A stretch of 64,000 bases of DNA from Dipteris shenzhenensis. Its lineage: Eukaryota; Polypodiophyta; Polypodiopsida; Gleicheniales. Positions within the stretch are counted from its first letter, which is position 1. The number at the start of each line of letters is the position of its first letter. Made by a program: the position numbers and the translations under genes. The notes below the pieces were generated by a model. It was not told the origin of the DNA. It searched no databases and worked only from the letters and a program-made list of their open reading frames with translations. Positions 11,571-24,534 of this stretch are shown here, piece after piece. The DNA is taken from assembly GCA_047967505.1 (NCBI GenBank), contig CM106538.1, one strand, 5' to 3'.

Positions 11571-11795
11571 ATGACTTTACGTGTGATCATTGCATGGAGC
11601 GCGAGTTTGGTCCTCTTCTTGTTGCTCCTGATGTGTATGGAAGGCTCGTCAGAAGCCAGAGTATTGCAATCTTTTGTCCAGCATGCTGCTAGCATGCAGC
11701 AGACATCGAAGTTTGGGGTCGTTCCCACGACGTACAGGGCGCAAGTTCCTCAGTCTGGACCGTCCTTCAGACACAACAGCGAGCCCAACGGGTGA
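11571..11795 (+). CDS. IDA-like secreted peptide precursor (candidate)
   Basis: A 74-residue intronless ORF. Residues 1-29 form a textbook signal peptide: Met-Thr-Leu-Arg, then a run of Ile, Val, Leu and Phe, then Met-Cys-Met-Glu-Gly-Ser-Ser-Glu-Ala as the cleavage region. A variable middle follows. The C-terminus contains FGVVP and then VPQSGPSFRHN, followed by seven residues and a stop. Known IDA and IDA-like precursors are about 70-100 residues, intronless, secreted, and end in a PIPPSxPSxRHN motif that is the hormone for HAESA-type receptor kinases in cell separation. The SGPS.RHN core, the FG..P upstream element, the length and the position near the C-terminus all agree. Differences are Gln for the second Pro and Phe for Lys. 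The ORF on the other strand (11072-11728) is a shadow. Expression and homologues are untested. Confidence 0.7.
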   Translation: MTLRVIIAWSASLVLFLLLLMCMEGSSEARVLQSFVQHAASMQQTSKFGVVPTTYRAQVPQSGPSFRHNSEPNG

Positions 11796-12629
11796 ACACG
11801 ATAAAAAAAATCGGCTTTCGGTAAATTTTGTGTGTCGATTTTCATACCATAGAAACACTGATCAGTAATCTTTTCGGTGTAATTTATTATAGACTCCCAA
11901 ACCTAGCTTAAATCTAAGATGTCTCTCTCGATTTCATATTTTGTCCACAAATGTTTTGTGTCTTAGTGAAGATTAAGGAAATAGTATCTTAACCTCTTAG
12001 CGACTATAAGCTACCTATCATGTCTTAATTAGGGTGAATTCTCTAGGCTACCTAGCATGTCTTAATTAGTGTGAATTCTCTTCCAACAATCAAGTAAAGT
12101 GAGCTACTAGAGACATTTGCATAGCATTCTCTTTCCCTATCATCTTCATCAAGATATTATCATCATAATATATGAGCTTTATACACATAGTCTGATGAAG
12201 ACATTCTCATCATAAATAGGGGGGCCCTGTTTGAAAAAATTCAATTAGGAGAGGGGGGAAGGGGGGTTTAAGGGGGTAAGCGGGGATAAGGGGGACCATC
12301 CATGTGTCTCCATGGACATGTGTGGATGCAAAGTCTAGAGAGTTCCAGATCGCATGGGCAAGGATAAAACACCCGCAAAACTTCTCCTGCAACCACGTCT
12401 TACAGCTATCTCGCTTCACTTCCCCTTCAGGACTTCGCCCTTCCTACCAACCGAGCACTTTGTAGCTGTGAGATCATTGACATTTATGAAGAAAACCTAT
12501 GCAATTTTATGAAATTCGATGACCGATCCCTGTGAAGTTGATTGCATTAGAGGCCACACGAGAAATGGGTTTTAATGCCACTTACCATGTGATTAAACTA
12601 ACAAGAAATCCATCACTCCCTAAAGCTAT
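11796..12629. other. 3' flank of the IDA-like gene; short tandem duplication at 12008-12082
   Basis: A 37-bp phrase ('gctacctatcatgtcttaat' followed by 'tagggtgaattctct') is duplicated in tandem at about 12008-12082. The rest has no recognised gene. A G-run-rich stretch at 12220-12295 is low complexity. Confidence 0.45.
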
Positions 12630-13085
12630 TCGACACACCTAATGATTGTAGGGAAGAATGGACGAACAATTGCTTGTTGAGTGGAGGGAGTGAGAGAAGG
12701 GGGGGGGAGGCATGTGATACGCAGGGAATGAGAAGGGGGGCAAGGTAGGGTGCAAGGTAGGGTGCATGGAGGTAGGGAGTGGAGAAACGGAGGGAGTGAG
12801 AGAGGAAAGGGGCTGCGAGGCAGAGGCAATGGAGAAAGGATGGGAGTGAGAGAGGAGAAGGGCGGCGAGGCAGAGGGGAGGGAGCAAGCGGAGAGGCTGA
12901 GTGGAGGGAGGAGGAGGGATTAATTAGATTAATAGATTAGGATCCTTATGGCAAGGCTAAGTGGAGGGAGGAGAAGGGATTAATTAGATTAATTAGAATA
13001 GTTAGGTTAGTTAGATTAGGACCCTTCATGCTTATTGGAATGAATTTCGTATACGACTTTTGCCAAATCCTAATCTAACTAACCT
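12630..13085. repeat. Purine-rich tract, 66-bp duplication and a 17-bp-arm hairpin
   Basis: 12630-12900 is AG-rich. A phrase starting 'ggagggaggag', then 'agggattaattagattaa', is repeated at about 12904 and 12970. At 13005-13021 and 13068-13084 are perfect inverted arms (GGTTAGTTAGATTAGGA) around a 46-nt loop. No coding region is supported. Confidence 0.5.
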
Positions 13086-14007
13086 TCTGTTGATGCAATG
13101 CTAATATGAAATGCATGGTCAATTACATCACAAAATTACAATCCCAATGCAAAAAATTTGATGCAACCCATTACGCCCCCCAGAGAGTATGGATATAAAT
13201 TCAAAAATCAAATAGTATTAGTTTGTGCGCCCCTCAATTAATCTAGCCTCGTACAGTGCCTTTGTTCCCCTTTTTCTCCTGGCCTCTCCCTCTTGAACCT
13301 CCCCTTGCTCTTCGTTACTCCCTTTCCCCTTCTGTTGATGCCCCTTCTTCTCTTGCCTCCCCTATTCTCTCAGCCCTCTACTCTCCCTCCCTGAATGTGT
13401 GTGTCTCTCTCTCTTCCCCCCTTCCCTCGCTATTACTCCAATAGAAAACCCCTCTGATCCCTCTTCCTCTACTCTCAGGTTTTCTCAAGCTGTCCCTCCC
13501 CCTCTTCCTCTATTCTCTAAGCCTACCCCTTTTCATTTTCTCTTCCTTCTCAGATTCATGGAAACCAATTGGTGAACTCTATTTTTCTTTGATGAGGTCC
13601 TTCGCAGCAACAACGTTGAACAACTTGACATTGCTCATGATAGTGGAAGTGGATTCTCTCCCCTATGCATGTTGGCTTCTGCTATGGCGTGAGGCCTCTT
13701 CCACTCAACTCCCTTGACGTTTGTCTCCGTTAGTCCATGATAGGTTAGACCTTGGATTGGTCAGACGTCCTTTGGGCTAGTTTATCTTTTATGTTTCACT
13801 AGCCTTATGTTAAGGAATGTCTAAATAATGTAAAATTTCAAATTTAAGGAAAGTTATGATTTTTTAAAGAAACTATAGGTTGAAGGGACACATACTATGC
13901 TATGCTATAATATTTAAAATCCATGAAGATGTATTTATATGGCATGATTAATTTCTTTGGGGAGCACCTCCATTGCACTTAATAAATTCAAAGTTATCAT
14001 GAACAAT
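13086..14007. other. No gene seen; pyrimidine-rich stretch at 13260-13550
   Basis: The CT-rich segment gives a Pro/Ser/Leu ORF typical of low-complexity DNA. The remainder is AT-rich without recognised features, up to the CACAAC terminus at 14008. Confidence 0.4.
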
Positions 14008-15283
14008 CACAACAAGACAAGGCAACTATAGACACGCCTGATAGATGTGCAAAATGGTTATAAGTGCATAGAGAATTAGTGAAAATATGAGCACATCTAT
14101 TAGCTCATCTAATAGAGTGGTTATTCACATGTCTAATAGCGCATCTACATTGTGCTTTAGACACATATTTAGACGTGTTTATAAACGCACAGTAAAGAGT
14201 AAAATTTTTTTGCAGGTTAATAAATGTGTATCACTACTTTTCAAACATTTCTCATGATTACCAAAGCACATAATTTTAAAAAAATTGCTATGCACATGTC
14301 ACACACGATAATATGCTTTTTGGCAAACTCACATATATAAAAATTAAGTGAGGTGAGGAGAATGAGACAATATATAAAATAGTTTTGCCAATATCAATGA
14401 TGGGGCTACGGTTCAATCTCATCCTCAATGAGATCAACCCTTGCTTAACTATCTACTTCAATATCCAAACCAATGTTGAGATCTACAAGTACATTCAGCC
14501 CACTACTAGTACTACTGTGCTCATCGAAATCAGCATCACCAATGGTAGGCTCGTCCTCATGGGTAATGGCCTGAAGATTTGTATCTCCTCTCTCATGATC
14601 ATCCTCCTCTCTCGTATCATGATCATCATCACCTCCATGGCCATGATCATCCTCCATACGCTCCATATTAGTAAATGTACTATACATCATTTTGGAACGT
14701 GGTGTAATAGGTATGACATGCCACCACCTGTTATTATCCACCATTGGTTCTGATAGACAACCTAACTCAAAAACAAATAGAAACATGTTATTTTCCTTTC
14801 ATCGAAGGTATCAAATATTAAAAAGTGAGTATTTTTATATATGTGTACAGTACCTGTTCACATTGTTGTGGTAGTACTAGTGTGTCCTTCTTGCTTTGCC
14901 AAAACTTTATGGAGTCAATAGTTACAAAGCCACTTCCATGGCATTTGATTGTTGCATTAGGGCATCTTTCCACCACGTCCTTAGACCACTTGACATTCAA
15001 AACATACACAAAGAGGAGTTGAAAGTCATCCCTGGGTTCTGCCTCAAAGGTAGCAATGATGCTGCAATCTTGTGTGTTTCTCTTATCATCAATCCGTTGT
15101 GTCTGAAAACGCTTGCCCTCACACCATATAGCATTGAAAATAGTACACTACACCAAGAGAAAAATCAATTGAATAAGCAATCTAAATTGTTGAAAGCTTC
15201 TAACTTATGCATAACATTCTCTAAACCGACCTTTTACATTCATCCTCTAGCATACTCCCATTCTTCCATTGTGATATTTATCC
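14008..15283 (-). mobile_element. H-type CACTA end with tnp2 C-terminal remnant
   Basis: The terminus CACAACAAGACAAGGCAAC is nearly identical to the one at 54163. Subterminal GCGTCTA/TAGACG-like words occur at 14030-14190. On the minus strand 15010-14818 encodes VLNVKWSKDVVERCPNATIK and TLVLPQQCEQVLYT, a DUF4216 signature. 14786-14400 encodes RWWHVIPITPRSK and an acidic tail, as at the tnp2 C-terminus. The piece is cut at 15284 by the left end of element B. What followed it on the other side was not found. Confidence 0.65.
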
Positions 15284-15500
15284 CACTACTACACACGGAT
15301 CCTATTGCGATGTTTACGTACCGGCGTTTAGCGCCCGCTTAGCGCTAATCGCCGGTATGAAAAGCGGGTTTCCTAAACCGTCGCTATATAGTGACTTTTG
15401 CTAAAAGTCGCTATATAGCAATGTTTATAAAGGTCGCTATATAGCGACTTTTAAGTGTCGCTATATAGCGACACTGATATACAATTTTATAGCGATGTTT
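15284..15500. promoter_or_regulatory. Left terminus, GC-rich hairpin and palindromes of B
   Basis: After the CACTA end, 15320-15356 forms a stem (ACCGGCG.TTAGCGC against its complement) with a short loop. It is followed at 15377-15495 by about five copies of CGTCGCTATATAGCGACG-like palindromes, some with one changed base. The hairpin is retained in degenerate form at 56170-56225 and 42341-42375. Confidence 0.65.
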
Positions 15501-17264
15501 TTCCAGAGAGGTTTTTTTTTTATATAGTCCTTAAAAGTTAGTTTTTTCCAATGACAAATTTTTTTAAATTTTCATACATGTTTGAGCTCATAGAGAATAA
15601 AAAAATGAGAGCATGTACATCAAGCCTTTGAAGCTCATATATTCATGTCCAAGTTTGAGATGAGAAAAATCAAATAAGAGCATTTACATCAACTGTTTCA
15701 TCTTGAGCTAAGTCTAAGGCGCCAAACAAGTCTATCTCCAACTCTATACCGAGTTGATCTCCTATATCATCATCGTACTCTAGCATCGTACATTCACCTA
15801 AAAGTATTTGATCATCTTCTTGAATAAAGTGTGGTGATTCTTGATGATTGTTGTCTTCTTCCTCAATATCGTGATCTCCATCCTCCTCTTGTGCGATGTC
15901 ATTATGCGCATCTTCCTCTTGGCTCATATGGTGATCTACATCTTCTTCGCTAGATTCATCAATTGGATCCAGCATTGGTAGTGGCATCTCCATATCCACA
16001 TCTCGATCTTTAAAAATTTGCTTACTTCGTGGTGCAACTTGGATCACGTACCACCATCTTGGATCAGAACGATCCGGATGAAAAACCACCTATATTGAAG
16101 GTGGGTGCCAAATGTCGTCACTTATATATATGAAATTATGCTCAAATACATGTATCAATGGACTTTAAAAATGAAAGCTTCGACTAATTAAATCCTTAGT
16201 ATGCACCTGCTCACAGTGCTCAGGAGGAAGAACAAAAGTATCACTTTCATTGGTCCAATGTTTGGTGGAGTCTATTGCAAAGAGATCACTACTATATTTT
16301 CTCTTTGTCGCATGGGGACCATTGTAAGTAGTTCTAAACCATTTTACATCAAGAATGAAAATAGTAAATCATCTGAAATCAATTTCATAGATGTCACGTA
16401 TGGTTCCACAATAATCCAATTGTGAGGAGAGAAGAATGGTATCCGAAGCACTTGCTCGGCTATCTTGTGTGAAGTTAGCCATGACTCCACAATCATACGT
16501 GACTCTCTTTGAATCGGTGCGTTCCACATGAAAATGTCGTCGATATGACCATAATGCACTGTACTTTTTGTACTGTAAAAGAGCATCATTAAAACACTGA
16601 AGATGCATCTATTTTATAGCATATATTGCCACAAATAATTACTTAATTACGTCAAGAGGTAAGAAACTTACATGCACCATACATCCAGATGATAACTCTC
16701 GCTCGCGCTCATTTATTGTCTCTCCATCATGTTCGGCTTTATGTAGAGCCAGTTGTAGCCAATCAAGTGACATGTGAGTAGGGAGAAGAGCCAGATCCCG
16801 TGGATATGGTTGTGATTGCCTGTACATTACTGTGAATCTCTTATTGAATTTCTCCATTTGCTCTTCGCTCATCTTTCTTTCAATCCCTTTTCCTTGGGGA
16901 ACCTCGCCAACGATGCGATCATCATCCTTGTTGTGCCAAGTTTGAGGCATATCAGGATCCGTGGATGCAAGAAACTCTATCATATATACTAATGACTCTT
17001 GCACAAGCCATCCCTCTGCCATGCTTGCTTCCGGTCTTGCTCTTTGTCTTACAAATCCCTTTAAAGTTTTCATAAACCACTCGAGAAGAAACATCCATCG
17101 ACTATGAACGGTACCTGCTATAGCCACCTCATCAACTATGTGCACAAGCAAGTGGACTTGAGTTGTCATAATGCTCAAGGGAAAGTGCTTCTCAAGCAAG
17201 CATACAGCTTTGATGGATTCCACCCTAGCCTTCTCGATGCTCGATATAGAGATCTCTTTTTGAG

Positions 17265-17335
17265 ATATCCACCTATTTCACATGTTCATGCATATGTAAG
17301 ATATTTGAGATATCCACCTATTTCACATGTCCATG
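17265..17335. repeat. Short tandem repeat in a tnp2 intron
   Basis: The phrase 'gagatatccacctatttcac', then 'atgt(t/c)catg', occurs twice here, once in element E (about 32499) and three times in element D (58158-58277). It is a copy-number variant between elements. Confidence 0.7.
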
Positions 17336-19180
17336 AAGAAAATACATTCAATGCGATTTGATAGTAAGCATACTCACAATACCACAGATCTTGAATATAG
17401 CATTTCTAACATCTTCTTGTAAGCACCCTTTTATTGTAATTGGGAGGATGAACTATCAAAGCAACAATGAAGTCATGTCAACAATATAACATAATAATAA
17501 TTACGCTAACGCATCACAATTATCGGTACACTAATTCTACTTAGAATACCTGTAAGACCTTGTGCCAATCATGGGACTTGAGCCCACTAAGCTTATTGTC
17601 CTTTGAAAATGCTCCTTTCAAGCAATGCATGTACCCTGTCGGTGTTTGAAAAGAGGCAATGTCTGCCTTAACCACTGCCTCCTCCCTCATAGAGAGGATC
17701 CATGTTGCTTTCGGGAGGACAAATTTTCCCGAAGCATGCATTTGGGGCCACAAAAGAGACATCCTATTCATAGCACGCAAGTCTTCTCGCACTCCTCTCA
17801 AGTCCTTGGAACCAACCAAGTGTGCCCAAATAGTAGCCCCCACATTCTTGAAGATATGCATGGGATCCAAGAGATGATTGATTTGTAACTGACCCCAATA
17901 AGGAAGCTCGTGAAAGATCGATAGCCTCTTTATACCAGGAGGAGGTTCCTCTACATTCGCCCTCCAAGCTTGAATCCAGTCACTTGACTTCAAATATGAT
18001 GGTGGTGGATCAAGCTGACCTCCACGTGCGAGATGGTCGAGCGGAAGGTATCGAGCATGACCTTCATAAACATTTTTCCTCATATGTTTGGAGTAGCGTG
18101 CAAGCGATTTCAAAGCCGGTCCACAAACATGACAAGCATGGTACCCACTTGTAACAAGTCCTGCACACGTGCATGAATGTGTTAGTACAAGACATGCGTG
18201 CAAAAGAGAGTCAAAAAAGCATAATCCCTCATTGTACATGTAAAGACACAACCACGTACCTGTGCACTCTCCATATCCTGGGAAGTCATGCATGGTCCAC
18301 ATCAAAATACCCCTGACTAAAATATCATTGGTATGTCTAGGAGCTCTGGAAATATCAAAGACCTGCACTCCTCTCCATAATATCTGTAACTCCTCTATCA
18401 AAGGGGCCATGTACACGTCCATGTTTTTTGCCTTGTACTTTCCTGGCACAAGTAATGCAAGCATGAGGTGTCCCTTTTTTATTGTTAGCCATGGTGGGAT
18501 ATTGTAATTCACCACGACTATGGGCCATGTCGACCAAGATGTCGAGCGTAACCCGAAAGGATTCACGCCGTCCATCGCTAGCCCAAGATGTAAGTTGCGT
18601 GGCTCCCTTGCAAAGTCTGGCCAGTAATTATCTATGTGCTTCCAAGCTAGACAATCTACGGGAATCCTAAATGTGTCATCCGTGGACCGATGAGATGCAT
18701 GCCATGTCATCAACTCCGCTATGGATTTGCATCGGAACATGTGTTGTATTCTTGCAATGATGGGAAAGTGTCTCAAGACCTTTACCGATATCCGCTCACC
18801 CTGCAAGTCATCTCTATATCATTGTTCCCCACACTTTGGACAACTAGCCAAATCCCCATGCTCATGATGAAAGAGAATACAATCATTACGGCAAGCATGG
18901 ATGGTTTCATAATCCATACCCACCGTTGTTAGCATCTTTTTCGCTTCATCTCTTGATGTGGGCATGGTATTTGGTGCAGGCAACATCTTCTGGAGCAACC
19001 TATGACAAAGACACTATCCAAATGATGATTCTCAAAACAAACAATATTCAAATAATGAGTCAAATTAATGCAAGAGCTAACCTCATTAAGGTCGAGACAC
19101 TTGTATTCGACCACCCATACTTTACTTGTAGATTCAAGATTGAGAGACAAGCACGTAGTTTAGACATCCTAGCACCCTCG

Positions 19181-19533
19181 TGTTGAGATATCGAGCTCCA
19201 TTCGCGATATGCCAGGGTGACTGTTGTGCATTTATGTCACCGACCTGTTAGCTGGAGATGCGGTTGGTACACCGCCCATGAATAATAGCTGGATGACAGC
19301 TATCCTTATCTACTCTAGTTTGTGGCTCAGTTAGTATGCCACTTTAGTTAGTTGAGTTTGGTTTGAGACCCACATATAGGGTTCTTCTATTTCTTTGTAC
19401 TAGAGTTCTTTTGGCTTACACAACTAAGAAGAGGAAAACTGTTTTTCAGCCTCCACCTTCGTGTGTATTCCCCCATTGTGCATGTGAGAAAGCCTCAAGT
19501 GAGACTCCTTCCCTCTCTCCCACAATCTTCACA
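19181..19533 (+). repeat. 5' LTR of the copia element
   Basis: 353 bp, starting TGTTGAGATATC and ending TCTTCACA, followed directly by the primer site. A promoter is expected inside; no exact start is assigned. Confidence 0.95.
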
Positions 19534-19545
19534 TGGTATCAGAGC
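19534..19545 (+). other. Primer-binding site, tRNA-iMet
   Basis: TGGTATCAGAGC sits immediately after the 5' LTR. It is the standard plant copia site complementary to the 3' end of initiator methionine tRNA. Confidence 0.95.
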
Positions 19546-22500
19546 CTTGTTCGTGGTAAGGAGCTCAAGAAAGCAAGCCAAGTTCGTGGTGTCCTGGTAA
19601 GAGGACCAGTGTTGCTTTCCTATTTCGAGTTTGGGAGCAAATCTCTGCAGGTAGCACAGCCAGAAGTGTAGGAGTGCACTGTTTCAGATTGAGACGCCCT
19701 TCGCGGTGTGGCGAGAGCGCAGTATATGCTGCGGGAGTGGGCAAAGCCCTTAGTGGCTTTATTTTTCTGATTTGAGGCCGTTTCAGGGCCCGTTTTGAAG
19801 GCGGAAGTTCTTCGCAGGCACTCAGGAAAAGGCCCTATTTTTTGCTGTGCGACCACTGCGCGGCTAGTCGGTGGAAAGGTGCCGCAGAAATTGCATCGTA
19901 TGCGTGTGTGCAGAGATATTGGGAGTTGCAGATTCATGCCTATTGCCTGTTGATGCAAAATCGTCACTAGGAAGTGACTGTGTGGTGAAATACCACTCTC
20001 GTCGGTTTTGCAGATCTGCCCGTGTGAGGCAAAAGCTGTGTTTTTTGCAGTGACAGAATATTTTGTAGTGTTCTGTAATGGCATCTGATTCTCTTTCACA
20101 AATTGTCACTGAAAAGCTTAACAAGAACAACTTCCAGGCATGGAAGTTTAGAATGACGAATTTCTTGATGGGAAAAGGCTATTGGGAATTCATTACAGGA
20201 AATGAAGAAGAACCTGTTCTTCCTAATGTTCCCAGTCAACAGGAAATGCAGGCATTCAAAGGATGGCATGAGAGAGCCAGGAAAGTTATGTACTGGCTGT
20301 CTATCAGTATTTCGGACTCCATGATTGTGCATATTCAGGATGCAAATACGCCAAAGGAGGCATGGGATACTTTGGCAAAAATGTATAGCACAAATACGCA
20401 AGCCAGGAAAATGCAACTCAAACAGGAGTTGCACAATGTGCAAAGAGAAAATTTGAGCATAAATGACTACCACATGAAAGTGAAGAAAATTGCAGATGCA
20501 CTTGCTTCCATTGGGTCGCCAGTGGATGATGATGATTTGGTTTCTGTGACCTTTAATGGTCTAGGAAAGGATTATGCACAGTTCCGGACATCCATTGCCG
20601 TCCGTGAAAACTTTCCTGATTTTGAGGAGTTGATTGCTCTTCTAATTTCTGAAGAGCAGAGAAATGGGGGTGCATCTTCTTCAGCAGGAACTTCAAAAGA
20701 AACTGTCTTCTACTCAAATGCTGGCAGAGGTAGAGGTAGAGATAGAGGAGGCCGATCTGCAGGCCATGGTAGAAATCTGAATATGCAGCAAACGCAAGAA
20801 AACCAGTCCTATGCAGGAGGACGTGGAAACTCTAGAGGCAGGGGGAGCCAAAGAGGCCGTGGTGGATGGCAGAGAGGCCAAAATGCAAACAGCAATATTG
20901 AATGCTACTATTGTGGCAAAATGGGTCATATGGCTAAGGACTGCTATAAAAAGCAGAATGACATTATGAATGGAAAATTGCAGCAAGGCAATTATGCATC
21001 CTCTAGTAGACAGGGTGATGACAGAAATGAGCATTTGTTTATGGTGCAGCATATGACAAATTCTGTAACAAGTGTAGAAGAAAGCAATGATGTGTGGTAT
21101 GTTGACTCGGGTGTGTCAAACCACATGACAGGTCATGCTCAATGGATGCAAGATGCAAGAAAAATGGAAAAACCAGGATTTGTGGAGACTGGTGATGATA
21201 CTGCACATCCTATTGTGCAGAGTGGCAAAATTCCTTTGTCTATGCAGGATGGGAAAAAGAAATACTTCTCTGATGTATTTCCTGTCCCGAACATCACCAA
21301 GAACCTGGTTTCTGTTGGTTAGATGGTTGAGCAGGGCTTGCAGGTCAGATTTAATCCTCATGGATGCTTTGTTGAGGATATGAAAAATAATGGTCGCTTG
21401 ATAGCAAAAGGAAAGAAGAAGGGCAGGATGTTTACGTTGAATGCAGACATGCCTGAATTGAGTGCAGCAATGTTTGCACATGGGACCGGTGTAGTTGCAG
21501 ATATTGATATCTGGCACAAACGCATTGGTCATGTTAATATACAACGACTTAAATCAATGCAAGCCCAAAATATTGTTGCAGGATTGCCAAAATTCAAGGT
21601 TGCAGAAATGCACAAGATTTGTGAAGCCTGTCAATTTGGGAAACAGGCAAGGAAACCTTTTCCTAGGCATGTTCAAGAGAGTAAAAAACCATTGGAATTA
21701 ATCCACTCTGATGTGTGGACTACAAAAGCTGCATCTATTGGAGGCTGTCACTATTTTGTCACATTTATTGATGACTTCAGCAGAAAACTGTGGGCGTCTT
21801 TTATGAAAAAGAAAAGTGAAGTGTTTGGGCACTTCAAAGCTTTCAAAGCTATGGTTGAAAAAGAAACAGGCCTGCAAATAAAATGCCTAAGGTCAAATGG
21901 AGGGGGAAAGTACCTCTCAAATGAGTTTGCAAGGTTCTTGCAGGAGCATGGTGTAAAGCAGCAATATTCATGCAGTAATACCCCACAGCAAAATGGAATT
22001 GCAGAAAGAAAAAACAAGCATATTGGAGAGGTGTCTCGGGCTATGCTAAATGAAAAAGATCTACCAGATTATTATTGGGCTGAAGCAGTTGCTACAGCAG
22101 TCTATATAATGAACAGGACTCCCACTGCAGCAATACATGGCATGACGCCAGAGGAGATGTATACTGGTAGGAAACCGGATATTTCTCATTTGAAGATTTT
22201 TGGTTGCATTGCTTATGTCCATGTGCCAGATGAGTTGAGGTCCAAGTTGGATCCAAAAGCTGAGAAGTGCATCTTTATTGGTTATTCTCTGCAGTAGAAA
22301 GGGTATAGATGCTATAACCCTTCTACACGTAAGTTCACAGTGAGCAGAGATGTTGTTTTTGATGATATGAGCAGCTGGTATAAACCAGTAAATGTGATGA
22401 TTGATGTAGATGCACAAAATGGTAATGCTGCACAGAATGCACAGCAGCAATCACAAAATATCAGTGGACCTGGAGTGTCCTCTACCAGTGGTTCACATAC

Positions 22501-24287
22501 TTCGCCATGGACAGGCAGATTGAGATCAGGAGAATCCCCTCAAAGCAATGCAGATAGTGGTACGCAGGTATCATGAAAAGGAAAAGAGAAGGTAGATTAG
22601 CCCATTTTTGATGTGAATGCAGGTCACTCTTATGTGGATGGTGAATCCAGTGGCTCAGAACAGAGCATTGATGATGAGTTGGGTATTCCTTCTGTTGTTA
22701 CACCTGGAGTAAGGAAGACCAGGGATGTTTTGAGAGCACCTGGAAGTGAGCCTATTTTGCGTAGGTCTACCAGGGTTAGGTATCCTGTGGATAGGCTGAA
22801 ATATGATGGATTTATAGCCATTCACTATGCCTATATGGTCAAAGTGATACAGGAACCAGAACCCACTTCTTTTGAGCAAGCCATGGGAAATGAAAAATGG
22901 GAGAAAGCCATGGATGAAGAAATGGATGCCTTGGATGTTAATGCTACATGGGAATTGGTGCCTTTTCCTAAAGGCAAGAATGCAATTGGCTGTAAGTGGG
23001 TTTATAAGATCAAGCACAATGCAGATGGTTCTGTGAATAGATACAAGGCAAGATTAGTTGTCAAGGGGTATGCACAGACATATGGCATTGATTATGAAGA
23101 AACTTTCAGCCCGGTTGCAAGGATGGCAACCGTAAGAGCAACCATTGCTATGGCTGCATCAAAGGGATGGTCTTTACATCAAATGGATGTAAAGAATGCC
23201 TTCTTGCATGGTGATTTGCAAGAAGAGGTCTTTATGGAGCAGCCAGCAGGTTATGTTCGTGCTATTCATCCTGAGTTTGTTTGCAGGTTGAAGAAAGCCT
23301 TGTATGGCTTGAAGCAAGCACCTAGAGCATGGTCTGACAAGATAGGACAGTATCTTGTCACTATTGGCTTTCAGATTTCCAAGGCAGATTTCTCACTCTA
23401 TGTGAGAAAAACAGAGAAACGGATTATGCTGCTAGTCATTTATGTTGATGATTTGATCATCACAGGTGATAATGATGAAGATATCCTTCATGTGAAAATG
23501 CTATTGAGGCAGAAGTTTGAGATGAAGGATTTGGGAGAGCTGCGTTATTTCTTGGGCATTGAGGTGATTAGATCACCAAGTGGGATACAGCTCTTGCAGA
23601 GGTAGTATGGATTGGACATGCTGTCCAAATATGGGATGACAGGCTGTAAGCCTATTTCAGTTTCTTTGGAGCAGAATGTGAAGCTGAGCACAGATGCAGG
23701 TGAGCTTCTGGAAGACCCTACTATGTACAGATGCATAGTAGGAAGTTTGATTTACATGACTATTACCAGGCCAGATTTGAGCTATGCTGTTGGGTTGGTA
23801 AGTCAATTTATGCAAGCTCCAAGGAAACCGCATTTGGATGCGGCTAGATGCATACTCAGGTATGTGAAGTCCACATTGCAGTATGGACTATTTTATGAGG
23901 CTGGGGTTCAGATACAGTTGCATGGATACACTGATGCTGATTGGGCTGGTAGCATTTCTGATAGACGATCTACCAGTGGATATGTGTTCTCTTTTGGGAG
24001 TGCTGCAGTCACTTGGAGCAGCAAGAAACAGCCTACAATTGCCTTGTCGAGCACAGAGGCTGAGTACAGGGGTGCAGCAATGGCTGCATGTGAGGTAGCT
24101 TGGTTGCATAAGCTACTCTATGATATGCATCAGTCTACAGATGGGCCAGTTGTCATTTATTGTGACAACATGAGTAGTATACATTTGGCAAAGAACCCAA
24201 TCTTTCATGCCAGAACAAAGCACATTGAGGTGCATTATCACTATGTGCGGGAGAAGGTTTTATTAGGTCTCATTGATCTAGTTTATG

Positions 24288-24534
24288 CTCGGGGGGGTCA
24301 CTCATCATATGTAACCCTGTCACGTGAGTTCAACAGAAGGATATTTTTTATTTCTAAAATTTACAGAAATAAATATACATAAGGGACTATTTAAAATAGT
24401 TTTGGGAAAAATTTACAGATTTGTATAGAAAAAGGGGTACATTTTATTAATGAAAAATTTACAGATAAGGGATTTTAGAAATAGGCCTTGAACGCACGTG
24501 GTATAGAGCATTTATACATAGTGACCCCCCCGAG
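24288..24534 (+). mobile_element. MITE copy 4 (247 bp) inside copia, 8-bp duplication
   Basis: Ends CTCGGGGGGGTCACT and AGTGACCCCCCCGAG are perfect 15-bp inverted repeats. AGTTTATG at 24280-24287 is repeated at 24535-24542. Removing the MITE and one duplicate restores an uninterrupted Leu-Val-Tyr-Val-Ser-Thr-Glu reading of copia RNase H. The 8-bp duplication points to hAT-like or another 8-bp-duplicating transposase. No coding capacity. Confidence 0.97.

Noticed and set aside
11072-11728. 218-codon minus-strand ORF over the IDA-like gene
   Set aside because: No domain, no composition typical of a protein, and it is antisense to the stronger signal-peptide ORF.
19363-19671. Coding region across the 5' LTR and leader of copia
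   Set aside because: It crosses the LTR boundary and primer site and matches nothing in gag; the same peptide arises in the 3' LTR.
21320-23605. Stop-codon readthrough or U-to-C RNA editing restoring copia
   Set aside because: Editing of that kind is known from plant organelles, not from nuclear retrotransposons; the protease Val and integrase Asn changes also point to decay.
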